This document shows, one piece after another, positions 1 through 9,849 of a DNA stretch of 64,000 bases. Source of the stretch: Candidatus Similichlamydia laticola (lineage in GTDB: Bacteria; Chlamydiota; Chlamydiia; Chlamydiales; Parilichlamydiaceae); NCBI RefSeq assembly GCF_003339615.1, contig NZ_QQBG01000008.1, positions 1 through 64,000 on the forward strand. The letters run 5' to 3'. The notes beneath the pieces are model-generated. The model did no database searches. It was not told where the DNA came from and saw only the letters and a program-made list of their open reading frames with translations. Position 1 is the first letter of the stretch, and each line of letters opens with the position of its first letter. The translations under genes were made by a program, and so were the position numbers.

Positions 1-2
1 CT

Positions 3-3000
3 CCCAGCCAGGAAGAATTGCGCAAGTCGGATTTGCGTGTAGAACGAGAGTTGGTTCGCGAATATGTTGAAGCCCTTCTTGTCCTTGCGTTCAATCCTCT
101 TTGCCTACCGCCCTATTCTCCTGATGTTTTGCATGCTTTCTGTGTTGACTTTGTTCTTTCTATAGGGTCTAAGAGAACATTTGTCGGCTTCTCGGAAGAA
201 GTATTTTTCGAAGTGCAGTTAACCTTACGTATTCCGGGAAGAAGTAAGCCGTTACAAGTAACACAGCCTCAAGAATTCATCGATGCAGTGAAGTATCAAG
301 AGGTGGCTACTTTCAACGGAAGACAAGTTCTTCTTTCAAAGGAATGTTTCACAGAAGATTCTTGGAAGATCTTGAATGTCTCTTCTGAACATCTTGTGAT
401 GCTAGCCGATACAAAGCCTTCTGGAGAGAGCTCTAAACGAGCTGTCGTCAAGAAGGCTTTTTTGGGAATTGAGGCTATTGCTCATATCTTATGTGAACAG
501 AGGTCGCTTTTACTGGAAAAATTACCTGTTTCCTCTTCTTGTGAGGAAAGGGAGTTCCCTCTTCTTTTTACATTTGGAATGGAAGCTCCTTTGCGTTTTG
601 CTGTGGATCCTATTGAAGTGGTTCTCGAATTAGATGCGATCCAATCACCTTCACCTAAGTTGATTCTCAAAATCCTCTTGGCCTTAAATCAGACAATGCG
701 CGTCAAGCTACAAGATGTTTGCCTCTTGCTAAAGAGTTCTCCCCCCGGTCTGCTATTTAACGGAGTTTACTACGCTTTTCGGAATGAAGTGATGTCTGCT
801 CATTTGCGTAGAATTGAGCGACTTGACAACCTCGTCATACCAGAGCCCTTGTGTGGTACATTTTTAGAGTATGTTCTTCCTGAAATGCGCAAATTGCTCC
901 GAATCGACAACGAAGAGTTGATCCAGCAATTCTCGACCTACGTGTACACAGGTGATGTAAGAGGAATCTGTCATGTCTTTTATGTAGGAGGGAAGCTGGA
1001 AGTTCAGTTTTCATTCCTTTACGGTGACTTGGAAGTGCCTGAAGCTGTTTCTAGATTGACAGTGGAGATTATTCGACAGTTTGTGTCGGATGAGGGTATT
1101 TTGGCACGTAACCTCGTTCAAGAGCGAGCTTTGGTTAACGACATTTTCCATCATTTTGTTTTTGATCCAGAAACAAATCTTTTTCTGGCCAAAAACGAGA
1201 GAGCTCTCCTTTACTTCATGACAGAAGTCATTCCGAAATATCGAGATCGAATTGAGTTTCGATGCCCAGACAATCTTTTGGATCAATTTATCTATGATGC
1301 AACGACTTTCAAGGTTGGACTCTATGAGGGTATTGTTCCAGGACAGTACGAGGCGCATATTGAAGTGAATGGTCACTTGGCAGGGCTTTCTCTAGAAAGA
1401 TTGTGGGAATGTGTTCTATACGAAAGAAGATATGTCGATTTGATTTCTTCAGATCGAAGAAGTGCAGGGAAAAAGATTAAGCGTGTTCTTGTTCTTGATC
1501 TAAAAAGGCTGATGGAAATTATCCATTTCTTTGATGACTTGGGGATTAAGAAGCTCGAGACTGGAGTTTTCCAGGTGCCGTTTTGGACATTGGCCCAAGT
1601 TAACCCTAAAGAAAAGCTTAATGAACTCATTGATTTAACGATTGATGAAAAGCTTTTAGCTTTTCAACGAGAAATGAGCGACTTTCCTCTCAGTGAGACT
1701 GCCGTCATTCCCCAAGATATTAAAGCCGTTTTTCGAACTTATCAAGAGGAGGGGATTGTTTGGCTCGAGCGGTTACGGAAGATGCACCTCAACGGAATTC
1801 TAGCTGACGATATGGGGTTAGGCAAGACCTTACAAGGTATTGTTGCTTTGACCCACTTCAAAGAATTGAATCCAGGTGCTGTTTCTTTAGTCGTTTGCCC
1901 AACCTCTCTTCTCTACAATTGGCAAGAAGAGATTCAGAAGTTTAGTCCGAATCTCAGTTCTTATGTTGTAGACGGTGCGCCCATTACCAGAAAGAAAATA
2001 ATTGAATCGTGTCAAGGTCAAATCGACGTTCTTATCACTTCCTACACCCTACTCCAAAAGGACGTGGAATCATATAAAAAGACCGTTTTCGGATATGTCG
2101 TTCTTGATGAGGCTCAACACATTAAAAATAGGTCTACTCGCAACGCAAAAGCTGTCAAACTGGTGAAGAGCCATCACCGACTCGTTCTCACTGGAACACC
2201 CGTAGAAAATAATGTCCAAGAACTGTGGAGCCTATTTGATTTTTTAATGCCAGGCTTTCTGAGCAATTATGAACGTTTTGTAGATAAGTATGTTAAAGGG
2301 ACTCTTTTTCAGGATGATAGCGAAGAACGTATGGAAAGATTGAAGAGAAAAGTGTCTCCTTTCATTCTCAGACGCTTAAAGAAGGATGTTGTGCAAGACT
2401 TACCTCCTGTCAATGAAATCGTTTATCACTGTGCTTTGACAGACTCCCAGAAGGAGCTCTATTGCTCTTATGCTCGTTCTGCGAAGGAAGAGCTGACAAC
2501 ATTGATTTCAAAAGAAGGTTTCGAAAGCGTTCAAATCAATGTTTTAGCGACTTTGACACGATTAAAACAAATTTGTTGTCATCCTGCTATATTCTCAAAG
2601 GACAACAGCTTGAAATGTGATTCCGCAAAATATCAAATGTTTTTGGAGCTCGTTGATTCCCTTGTTGCTAGCCAGCACAAGGCCGTTGTCTTCAGTCAGT
2701 ATACGAAAATGTTACAGATCATGAAAGAGGACTTAGAAAAACGTGATGTTGTGTTTTCCTATTTAGATGGCTCATCTAAAAATCGTATGGAGACAGTACA
2801 TCAATTCAATGAGAATCCTGACATTTCACTTTTTCTCGTCTCTTTAAAAGCAGGTGGAACAGGTCTAAATTTGGTTGGAGCAGATAGTGTCATTCACTAT
2901 GACATGTGGTGGAACCCGGCTTTGGAGGAGCAAGCAACGAGTCGCGTTCATCGAACGGGACAAAGCAAAAACGTCTCGTGCTACAAACTCGTAACTTTGG

Positions 3001-3131
3001 GAACGATTGAAGAAAAAATTATAGAGATGCAAGAGAGAAAGCGCAATCTTGCGGAACAGGTCATCACTAATGAGGAAGACGTGATGACCAAGCTAACCTG
3101 GGAAGAGGTTCTTGAGCTTCTTGAAACATAA
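3..3131 (+). CDS. SNF2-family DNA helicase/ATPase, 5'-truncated by window edge
   Basis: Superfamily 2 SNF2-type ATPase, expected to translocate on double-stranded DNA and remodel protein-DNA complexes, possibly in transcription. The frame is open to the first base; the first usable start is a TTG at 18, so I treat the gene as continuing to the left. Counting from 18, Walker A (GLGKT) lies near residue 602, the DEAQ box near 697, and the C-terminal helicase motif with SRVHRTGQ near 975. About 590 residues without recognisable motifs precede the ATPase core, as in the long chlamydial SNF2 proteins. The C-terminus is complete (TAA at 3131). ndk follows after 41 bp. The family is certain; the cellular role is not. 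Confidence 0.93.
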   Translation, partial: PSQEELRKSDLRVERELVREYVEALLVLAFNPLCLPPYSPDVLHAFCVDFVLSIGSKRTFVGFSEEVFFEVQLTLRIPGRSKPLQVTQPQEFIDAVKYQEVATFNGRQVLLSKECFTEDSWKILNVSSEHLVMLADTKPSGESSKRAVVKKAFLGIEAIAHILCEQRSLLLEKLPVSSSCEEREFPLLFTFGMEAPLRFAVDPIEVVLELDAIQSPSPKLILKILLALNQTMRVKLQDVCLLLKSSPPGLLFNGVYYAFRNEVMSAHLRRIERLDNLVIPEPLCGTFLEYVLPEMRKLLRIDNEELIQQFSTYVYTGDVRGICHVFYVGGKLEVQFSFLYGDLEVPEAVSRLTVEIIRQFVSDEGILARNLVQERALVNDIFHHFVFDPETNLFLAKNERALLYFMTEVIPKYRDRIEFRCPDNLLDQFIYDATTFKVGLYEGIVPGQYEAHIEVNGHLAGLSLERLWECVLYERRYVDLISSDRRSAGKKIKRVLVLDLKRLMEIIHFFDDLGIKKLETGVFQVPFWTLAQVNPKEKLNELIDLTIDEKLLAFQREMSDFPLSETAVIPQDIKAVFRTYQEEGIVWLERLRKMHLNGILADDMGLGKTLQGIVALTHFKELNPGAVSLVVCPTSLLYNWQEEIQKFSPNLSSYVVDGAPITRKKIIESCQGQIDVLITSYTLLQKDVESYKKTVFGYVVLDEAQHIKNRSTRNAKAVKLVKSHHRLVLTGTPVENNVQELWSLFDFLMPGFLSNYERFVDKYVKGTLFQDDSEERMERLKRKVSPFILRRLKKDVVQDLPPVNEIVYHCALTDSQKELYCSYARSAKEELTTLISKEGFESVQINVLATLTRLKQICCHPAIFSKDNSLKCDSAKYQMFLELVDSLVASQHKAVVFSQYTKMLQIMKEDLEKRDVVFSYLDGSSKNRMETVHQFNENPDISLFLVSLKAGGTGLNLVGADSVIHYDMWWNPALEEQATSRVHRTGQSKNVSCYKLVTLGTIEEKIIEMQERKRNLAEQVITNEEDVMTKLTWEEVLELLET

Positions 3132-3172
3132 AGGTATCCTTTTTTGATTCAAAAGTACGACAGGGTTAAGAG

Positions 3173-3577
3173 ATGAGTGAAAGAACTTTAGTTTTGATTA
3201 AACCAGATTCTGTTCAAAAGAAATGCATTGGAAAGATTCTCTCACGATTCGAGGAGGGAGGGTTGACTTTGGTCGCCATGAAGTTAGACACGTTTACCGA
3301 AGAACGTGCCCAGGAGTTTTATCGAGAGCACCTTGATAAGGCTTTTTTCCACGATCTTGTTGCCTTTATGACAGAAGGTCCTATGGTTGTTTGTGTGTTT
3401 GAGGGAGACAGTGCCGTTGCTCTTGGGAGAGAGTTGATTGGAGAAACGGATCCTAAAAGATCTCCAAAGGGGACTATTCGTGCCGATTTTGGTGAGTCAA
3501 TTGACCGTAATGCGGTACACGGCTCCGATTCTGTTCCCTCTGCTAGACGAGAAATTGCCTGTTTTCAATTTACGTGA
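3173..3577 (+). CDS. ndk: Nucleoside diphosphate kinase
   Basis: Transfers the gamma phosphate of a nucleoside triphosphate to a nucleoside diphosphate through a phospho-histidine, balancing NTP and dNTP pools in the cytoplasm. The 134-residue protein has the ATP-site segment LIKPDSV at residues 8-14 and the active-site motif NAVHGSDS with catalytic His116. Length is slightly below the usual 140-150. The stop codon at 3575-3577 lies one base before the ATG of the next gene, which suggests a shared transcript. Confidence 0.97.
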   Translation: MSERTLVLIKPDSVQKKCIGKILSRFEEGGLTLVAMKLDTFTEERAQEFYREHLDKAFFHDLVAFMTEGPMVVCVFEGDSAVALGRELIGETDPKRSPKGTIRADFGESIDRNAVHGSDSVPSARREIACFQFT

Positions 3578-3578
3578 C

Positions 3579-4532
3579 ATGAGCAGATTCAACTGGTTGA
3601 CCGGATTCTTATGTTTAGTATGGATTCCTTTCGACTTGAAAGCCGATGGCGTCTTGCGATCTAGAAATCGCAGTCCATTTGTCTGTGAGTATTGCTCTTG
3701 GTCAGCTGATTGTTTTATCCAGTGGGATATAGACGCGACAGCTCCTCTTAATCTACAGCCAAGGGTTATCCCTTGGCGAGAGGGTTGTTTTTCTTATCGT
3801 TTTTCTGAATGGGCTACTTTTCTCGAGTGGTATTGTTTTGGTGTCCGTGCTTCTCTAACCAAGGCAAAGACGGTCTTTGGGCTTTCCATGGAGCCACCAC
3901 CAGACAGCACACAACAGGTTGTGACTACAGACCATTGTTTCTATGGCACTTTAGGATGTGCATGTGATTTCGGAATTAATTTTTTATTTAATCGCTGCTT
4001 TGGTAGCGACGTGGATTTATTCCCATTTGTTGGTGTTTCTCGTTTAAGACAGGGTGTCTTTTTTAGCGATGTGCATTCCATTTACAGTGCATTAACGCTG
4101 TCCAGTACACAACTGGATAGAAGGGGAACAAGATGGCCTAGTCTCTTTTGGGACTGTGTACGTGTCGGGGTGGCCACTCGTTTGCAATATGCCCAGCTCA
4201 TGTTAAAGGGAGAATGCGCCTTTTCCCCGGTGGTGTATGCCGATACGGCCGGAATGGGGCTAGATTACTGGGATTTTTTTGGAGCAGGTAGTGCATCGAG
4301 TTATCAGATGGGTTTATCGTACCAGCTCAGCGTACATTTTCCCTTTCATGCAGTGGAAGTGGGTTTAGGAAAAGCATATTGGTCGTTGGATGCCGACATT
4401 CTTTTGCCAGCTCTTCAAACACGTGTGGGTGAGGATGGGAGGTTGATTTTCAGTGCAGTGGATCAATATTTACGAGGCACTTTGGTACAAACTTTCTCTG
4501 GTTTTTTCGTTCAATTTAACTACTCTTTTTGA
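3579..4532 (+). CDS. Putative secreted outer-membrane beta-barrel protein
   Basis: Not assigned to a named family. The frame is open from 3438, but the stretch before 3579 lies inside ndk; the ATG at 3579 directly follows the ndk stop and gives a 317-residue protein with a good signal peptide (hydrophobic core at residues 6-18, probable cleavage after LKA near residue 22). The mature part is rich in aromatic residues and Gly, has short alternating polar/apolar stretches and ends in NYSF. A terminal Phe is typical of the beta-signal recognised by the BAM complex. Several Cys (for example CEYC) recall disulfide-linked chlamydial envelope proteins. The role is inferred from these traits only; a periplasmic protein remains possible. 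Confidence 0.6.
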   Translation: MSRFNWLTGFLCLVWIPFDLKADGVLRSRNRSPFVCEYCSWSADCFIQWDIDATAPLNLQPRVIPWREGCFSYRFSEWATFLEWYCFGVRASLTKAKTVFGLSMEPPPDSTQQVVTTDHCFYGTLGCACDFGINFLFNRCFGSDVDLFPFVGVSRLRQGVFFSDVHSIYSALTLSSTQLDRRGTRWPSLFWDCVRVGVATRLQYAQLMLKGECAFSPVVYADTAGMGLDYWDFFGAGSASSYQMGLSYQLSVHFPFHAVEVGLGKAYWSLDADILLPALQTRVGEDGRLIFSAVDQYLRGTLVQTFSGFFVQFNYSF

Positions 4533-4546
4533 GAAGGGCTAATGCC

Positions 4547-5629
4547 ATGTTGGGACGAATCTCGCATTTTTGTGTTTTAATTCTTGTGTATGCTCCTGTC
4601 ACAGGAGCGTGTTTACAATCTGCTATCACATCAAACAAAGCAGGTAGTGAGGTGAATCTAGGTAAGAAAAAGGGATTTTCTTTAATAAAGTTTCTTTTTT
4701 CTCCTCTCATTCGTCTTTTGGTTGGATTTGCTAATTCGGGCATGGTTCTTCAAGAGAAGGGTGTGCTCAAGTTGCCCCCTGGGTTTACTGAAAAGACTTT
4801 CCACCACATGGCCAAACAAACAGGATTATGGCGGCAAGTTTCCTCTTCTATTACGGAAGAGGCCTCGTTCACAGATATTTGTACTGCCTTTCTGCAGAAG
4901 GGCTGTTTTTCAGCTTGGTGTCGGGTCTTAGAAGCCACTCTCAATTTGCGTGTTCTTATCAATCCTGTAGATCGTTTTCAAAGAAGCAGTTGGTCTCCTT
5001 CAGGCAGTTATCTTATTTTACATGAGGCGGCTCCCAGGCAAGTGGCTATGGAGACCGTTATTTACGTTAATGGTATTCAAAACACCTTGGCTGATGCCTT
5101 GTATCAAGGCTGGTTTCTTTCTCGGTTTTGTGGTGTGAATGTTCTAGTCTCTTACAACTCTTCTTGTCGAGTAGCGCTCAAGAATTTGGCCAGAGGATTT
5201 TTGAACGCTAAAGGTTTTTTGCCTGCAGAGACCAATCCAGCTGTCAGGAATTTGAAGGAGGCTATGCGCCTCGTTTTGATTTTGAATCGGTCTGAGCCTT
5301 CTATGCTGTTTGCACACAGTGATGGCACTTCAGTTTCCAAAGTCGTCTTTCGAAACTCTGCCTGGAAGACGGCAAGACACTTTCATTACTTTGCCTGTGG
5401 TCCAGCCTCTGTTTTGGAGCCTAGAGGCTTTCTCTCTTCTTTTCAGGTTGTTTCCTCGAGGGATCCTATCACTCTAGTCATGGGGGGGCGTGCAAACAAA
5501 AGGTCGATACTTTCGTTCGTTCCTGCGACAACAACAGCGCCCTTTCTCGATCATCCTTTTCTTTCGCCCACTTATTTTCGACATATTGAGAAGTTTGTAG
5601 AGAATTTTCGAGGCTTATCTTATGAATAG
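4547..5629 (+). CDS. Exported protein, possibly alpha/beta-hydrolase-like
   Basis: 360 residues from the ATG at 4547, preceded by AGAAGGG; an in-frame TTG at 4529 would overlap the previous stop. The N-terminus is a signal peptide with a Cys after VTGA near residue 22, a weak lipoprotein-type site. Two segments recall an alpha/beta hydrolase: a beta-strand plus turn, VIYVNGIQNT, and a nucleophile-elbow-like AHSDGT where the family has GxSxG. A downstream Asp/His pair is not obvious. Chlamydiae have lineage-specific protein families with a similar YxNGxxNT motif, recalled from memory. It overlaps the next gene by 8 bp. Enzyme activity is a guess. Confidence 0.5.
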   Translation: MLGRISHFCVLILVYAPVTGACLQSAITSNKAGSEVNLGKKKGFSLIKFLFSPLIRLLVGFANSGMVLQEKGVLKLPPGFTEKTFHHMAKQTGLWRQVSSSITEEASFTDICTAFLQKGCFSAWCRVLEATLNLRVLINPVDRFQRSSWSPSGSYLILHEAAPRQVAMETVIYVNGIQNTLADALYQGWFLSRFCGVNVLVSYNSSCRVALKNLARGFLNAKGFLPAETNPAVRNLKEAMRLVLILNRSEPSMLFAHSDGTSVSKVVFRNSAWKTARHFHYFACGPASVLEPRGFLSSFQVVSSRDPITLVMGGRANKRSILSFVPATTTAPFLDHPFLSPTYFRHIEKFVENFRGLSYE

Positions 5630-6683
5630 AGGCAAGGTCCTGCTCATTATTTCTTTTGCTTATCTTATGAGGCTATGCGCTCATGAGGTGCCCCAACCTT
5701 ATCATCGTCTGCAAGATTTGCAAATGACTATTCTTGAAGAGGTTTGTCGTCTTTTCGACCTTCAGTCCTCTGGTACAGCATCGAGCTGCTATACAGCTAT
5801 TCGTAATCTTTATTGGTCTTTTTCTTCTCCGAGAAGGGTTCTTTCGAAGGAAGAAGCAGCTCAATTGCTTTACCAAATCTACGAGGCAATTTACCATCGA
5901 CTCAATGCAAGTCAAGATCTTGATCTAATCAAGCTCAGGCCATGTTTAGATGCCGACTTTCTACACGTTGTTCTTTTTTTTCGGGAAAGGAATGGTATTG
6001 GAGACTCTTCCATTGACTTGATGCGCGGCTGGACAACTTTTGAAAGATACAACAAAAACGAAACCAACCTTCTTTTCAAAGAGCGAAGACTCTTGAAGGA
6101 GCAGCTTGAGGATGGAACGCATCCGGCCCTCATGCCTGAAGAAGCAGACTTCTTCAACAGGTTTGATTTTACCACGCATCTACTGCTTAGACAACCTTTT
6201 GGTCACTTGTTTGCAGCCTTACCAGATCTTTTAGATGATGAATTGAATGAATTAGGGATTATTCAATTTCGTTTAGAAGATCGGGCATGTAACGTATGTG
6301 ATTCGTCCTTCGGTGCAGTAAGAAAGATCTTTTGTTCTGGAAAGTGGATTGATCCTCATCCCTTTCCTAAAGGCAATTTACAGGATGCTTTTGTGCGAGC
6401 TGTTGAAAAGATCCTACACGTGATTAATACAAATGAACAATGGCGTCCCTATTTGGCAAACTATCCGTTTTCTGTCGAAGATATTGAACTGGTTCTGATT
6501 CCAAGTGTTAATCATAGCAATGAGGAATCGTGGTTGCAGAGCGTGTATAACGTAGGAAAAAATATTCTCTTCATGGGCCATAGCTCAGAAGGGAAAGATA
6601 ATTTCTTGGTTCAAGTTCAATTTTATCCTGATGCAAAGGAATTTGTTCTTTCCCAATATGCTCGTGAGAAATCAATATCCTGA
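5622..6683 (+). CDS. Exported protein of unknown function
   Basis: 353 residues, not recognised. It starts with a signal peptide-like segment (Lys5 followed by a hydrophobic stretch to about residue 16, then a probable cleavage near CAHE). The mature part is mostly charged and helical, with one CNVC pair near residue 224 that could bind metal or form a disulfide. The ATG overlaps the previous gene by 8 bp, so it is probably the last gene of the transcript that begins at ndk or 3579. Its last 61 bp overlap the 3' end of the opposing peptide-binding gene. Confidence 0.55.
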   Translation: MNRGKVLLIISFAYLMRLCAHEVPQPYHRLQDLQMTILEEVCRLFDLQSSGTASSCYTAIRNLYWSFSSPRRVLSKEEAAQLLYQIYEAIYHRLNASQDLDLIKLRPCLDADFLHVVLFFRERNGIGDSSIDLMRGWTTFERYNKNETNLLFKERRLLKEQLEDGTHPALMPEEADFFNRFDFTTHLLLRQPFGHLFAALPDLLDDELNELGIIQFRLEDRACNVCDSSFGAVRKIFCSGKWIDPHPFPKGNLQDAFVRAVEKILHVINTNEQWRPYLANYPFSVEDIELVLIPSVNHSNEESWLQSVYNVGKNILFMGHSSEGKDNFLVQVQFYPDAKEFVLSQYAREKSIS

Positions 6684-8206
6684 AAGAAAGGGTCAATGTT
6701 TACCCCTTTTAGTCCAAGTCGCGTCCCACATAGGTACCCAGGATGGTAGAGCGGTATAACGATGTAATTATCCAGTAAAGTCTGCTCCATCTCCTCAATA
6801 GAAAGCTCTTCAGAAAGAAAACGGACCTTCTCTTCAGGTGTGAGCAGATGATGTAAATGTCCGTGTAAAAAAGGTTCCAGGAAGGAATCATTTTCAGGAC
6901 AACTACTTTGGTAAAAAAGGAGTGCAATATTGAAATCTCCTGATAGGAGCTGTTGAATCCCTTGTTCGAAGGGAGGTTGTTCAATAGGTAAAGAAACCCC
7001 TAAACTCTTAATCCAAGTTTTTCGAATGATCTGTCGAACTATGAAAGGAGGACCTTCTTCAAGGGCGAGAATATTAAGGCCATCAAAGTCGTCCGTTGAT
7101 AAATGTAGTTCTCGGATAGCTCCTTCGAGGAGCTCTTTAGCTTTTTCCTTCCTCTTATGATAGGGCTCTGTATTTTCCTTTTCTTTCTTAGCAAGTACAG
7201 GTGGAATGAGTTGATAAGCTGGGAAGTTGAGGTGAGAATGCTGCTCTAGGAGAGCTTCTCTCTTAATGGCTAAGCTTAAGGCTTGACGAATTTGAAGATG
7301 GTGGAGAGGTTGCTTCTTCCTGTTGAATAAGATCGCTGCTGTCAGACCAGATTGTCCGATAACATGCAGTAGATAAGGTTCTGCACGTATAAGTTGCCGT
7401 GAAGGTTTGACTTGGTCATAAAAAACAGCAAGGTCAATTTGTCCCTGTTCGAGAAGGGAAAAAGATAATTTTTCATCTCTCAAAAAGAGAATACTGACTT
7501 CATCTAAATGAACTTGATGTGCCCTAGGATAAAAAGGGTTTCTTTTCAAAACCAAGTTCCCGGGATGCCACGATTTGATAAAGAAAGGGCCGTTATTTTT
7601 CTCTTGTCCAAGTGTCGGATCCCTAGGGACAAGAAAAGGAAGGGATAATACCCTTGGAAAAGCAGGATCTGGCTCATTCAATGAGACTTGAAATTGATCA
7701 GGTTGCGTTGCTTTGATTCCAACTTGATCCCAGGGGATGCGATTGTTAAGAAAATCTGTCACCCCAGTAATCAATTTCATCACTTGGGGACATCCCTCAG
7801 GGCCGAACTGGAGAAGAATATCTTTCCATCCTTGTTCTAGGTCAAAAGAAGTTAGAGGAGATCCATCGGACCAAAAACGATTACGTAAGGAAAAGGTGTA
7901 AGTTGTTTCGTCGTCAGAAACATGCATGCCATCCGCTAGTGCAAGCTCCACCTCACCCTGCTCGTTGACGCATGTTAACCCTTCATAGAGGTGCCGCACT
8001 AAAATGGTGGTGATCGAGGAAGGTGCAGGTGGAAAAAGTGACCCATTTGGGTCAAAGGGCAAAGCAACAGTTAACCCAGATCTAGAAGGAGACTGCTTGG
8101 TCCAAAGGTAAGTACATGACCCCCAAAGAGTGAGAAAGAGAATAAACAAGGCCTGAGACAATTTTCTGTCGTAAAAGTGTTTGTCCGTTCTGTGATTCTT
8201 GGTCAT
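6623..8206 (-). CDS. oppA: Oligopeptide ABC transporter substrate-binding protein (second copy)
   Basis: Family 5 extracellular solute-binding protein that delivers peptides to an Opp-type importer. The ATG at 8206 overlaps the TGA of the upstream paralogue (ATGA), giving 527 residues and implying translational coupling; an in-frame start at 8227 is less likely. Residues 15-35 form a signal/anchor with a Cys in LWGSC that could be lipid-modified, although the site is not canonical. Typical segments follow: the IRHLYEGL-like region (VRHLYEGL), YTFSLRNRFWSDGSPLTSFDL and GPFFIKSWHPGN. No permease or ATPase genes are adjacent, so the transporter core must lie elsewhere. Confidence 0.88.
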   Translation of the reverse strand: MTKNHRTDKHFYDRKLSQALFILFLTLWGSCTYLWTKQSPSRSGLTVALPFDPNGSLFPPAPSSITTILVRHLYEGLTCVNEQGEVELALADGMHVSDDETTYTFSLRNRFWSDGSPLTSFDLEQGWKDILLQFGPEGCPQVMKLITGVTDFLNNRIPWDQVGIKATQPDQFQVSLNEPDPAFPRVLSLPFLVPRDPTLGQEKNNGPFFIKSWHPGNLVLKRNPFYPRAHQVHLDEVSILFLRDEKLSFSLLEQGQIDLAVFYDQVKPSRQLIRAEPYLLHVIGQSGLTAAILFNRKKQPLHHLQIRQALSLAIKREALLEQHSHLNFPAYQLIPPVLAKKEKENTEPYHKRKEKAKELLEGAIRELHLSTDDFDGLNILALEEGPPFIVRQIIRKTWIKSLGVSLPIEQPPFEQGIQQLLSGDFNIALLFYQSSCPENDSFLEPFLHGHLHHLLTPEEKVRFLSEELSIEEMEQTLLDNYIVIPLYHPGYLCGTRLGLKGVNIDPFFQDIDFSRAYWERTNSFASG

Positions 8207-9786
8207 TGTTCTGGGTCCCAGTAACATCGCGAGAAATCCATAGTGTGAATAGGGCTAATTTGAAAATTTCTCAATGATCGATCGACTGCAAAGAGGGCAG
8301 GGGGCCTGTAAAGAGGGATCACGGATGCCTCATGTAGTAGAATCTGTTCTGCCTTGGACAGAAAGAGCTCTTTCTCTCGAGTTGTTGAGGCACTTTTTGC
8401 TTTTTTAATTAGGTCGTCAAAAGAGGAGGAGTTCCACTGAAGGTTAAATAATCCGTCCCCAGCAAAGATCTCTAAGAAATTCAAGACGTCTGCATAGTCT
8501 GGGCACCACGTTATGGCATAAAGTCCCGGTTGGCCTTTCGCCAATTGTTCTAAACTCGATGTGGCGTCCTTAGCTTGAGCGGGAATGAAAATACCTAAGA
8601 CTTTATGCCATCTTTGTTGAATGGCTTCAGGGACCTCTCTAGGCAAAGTTGTGGGAAAGTAGAGGCAGATTTCGCTAAAATCTGTACGAGACAGTCCTAA
8701 TTCTTTCAACCCCTCATCAAGAAACTGCTTTGCAAGGTTCGGGTCTTCCTTAATGGGTTGAACAAGATGCTGTTCGATAGAAGAAATGTATGGTGGAATC
8801 ATGGTGTAAGCAGGTTGTCCATATCGTGCAACGACGCGAACAAGCGTTTCTCGATCTAGGCTTAAGTTGAGAGCTTTTCGAATTTTTGTATTGGCAAGAA
8901 GGGGATGTGTTGCATTGATACAGATGACACGTGTGCGATAGGTTTGGTTGAGAACGTGCAAGCGATTGGCTAGAAGAAGCTCTGTTTCAACGAAGGGGAG
9001 GTTTTCTGGTAACTCGCAAAAGTGGATTTCTTTTTTTTCCAGTAAAAGGAGACCTAACTTCGTATGAACAAGTTGAAACTCTAAAGTATCTAAACTGACT
9101 GACGTAGCATCCCAATAGAAGGGGTTTTTCTTAAGTGTGACCGAATGGTCAAAAGTCCACTTTTCTAGGAAAAATGGGCCATTCGTTGGACCGAACTCGT
9201 CCTTCCAAGACGGATGGCGTGGGCAAAACAAAGGCAGCGCCAAGTAGGACAGGAATGAAGGTGCATCTCGTTCTAGGGTCACTTCAATGGTATGCTCATT
9301 TAGTACGCGTACCCCTACCTCTTCCCAGATGCCCTTAAAAGGAAAGTCTTTTGCGCCTTGAATGGAGGTCATATAATGACGCATATGATGGTTCAGATGC
9401 GTCTTGTCGCCTTCCAAGCTATATTTCCATGATCGTTCAAAGTCATAAGCTGTAACAGGTGTGCCGTCGGACCAGGAGGCTTTTCGAAGATAAAAGGTGT
9501 ATGTCTTTCTTTCAGGGTCAAATTCAAACCTTTCACAAGCTTTAGGGACAATTGTGTTCTTGCTATCTAATTCGACAAGACTTTCGTATAAGTGTTTGGA
9601 GATGATCATCGAAGAAAGAGATAAATAGCCAAAAGGGTTAAGCGTAATCGTCGCATTTTTAATGCCAATGCGTACGCTACGATTCTCCCCTTTTTTGACA
9701 CCGAGCACCGAGAGGTAACTGACGAGACAGATAAAGAGAAAACAAAAGAAGAGGAGAAGGGGACGACTACTTCTTCGTTCGAACAT
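8203..9786 (-). CDS. oppA: Oligopeptide ABC transporter substrate-binding protein (first copy)
   Basis: Paralogue of the downstream gene and the same length (527 residues). The N-terminus has a strong hydrophobic signal/anchor (residues 9-28) with no convincing lipobox. Family 5 features are clear: ISKHLYESLVEL, YTFYLRKASWSDGTPVTAYDF near residue 100, GPFFLEKWTFDHSVTLKKNPFYW near residue 205 and a C-terminal VIPLYRPP. It starts at ATG 9786 with GAAGGAG upstream. Two tandem copies suggest different peptide preferences. An obligate intracellular bacterium would use such proteins to take up host-derived peptides; this is inference. Confidence 0.9.
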   Translation of the reverse strand: MFERRSSRPLLLFFCFLFICLVSYLSVLGVKKGENRSVRIGIKNATITLNPFGYLSLSSMIISKHLYESLVELDSKNTIVPKACERFEFDPERKTYTFYLRKASWSDGTPVTAYDFERSWKYSLEGDKTHLNHHMRHYMTSIQGAKDFPFKGIWEEVGVRVLNEHTIEVTLERDAPSFLSYLALPLFCPRHPSWKDEFGPTNGPFFLEKWTFDHSVTLKKNPFYWDATSVSLDTLEFQLVHTKLGLLLLEKKEIHFCELPENLPFVETELLLANRLHVLNQTYRTRVICINATHPLLANTKIRKALNLSLDRETLVRVVARYGQPAYTMIPPYISSIEQHLVQPIKEDPNLAKQFLDEGLKELGLSRTDFSEICLYFPTTLPREVPEAIQQRWHKVLGIFIPAQAKDATSSLEQLAKGQPGLYAITWCPDYADVLNFLEIFAGDGLFNLQWNSSSFDDLIKKAKSASTTREKELFLSKAEQILLHEASVIPLYRPPALFAVDRSLRNFQISPIHTMDFSRCYWDPEQ

Positions 9787-9849
9787 AAAAAAGTGCTCTC
9801 CTTCGTTCCTTTCTGATCGCCCGAAGAAATTCGAAAATATAACTCGACA

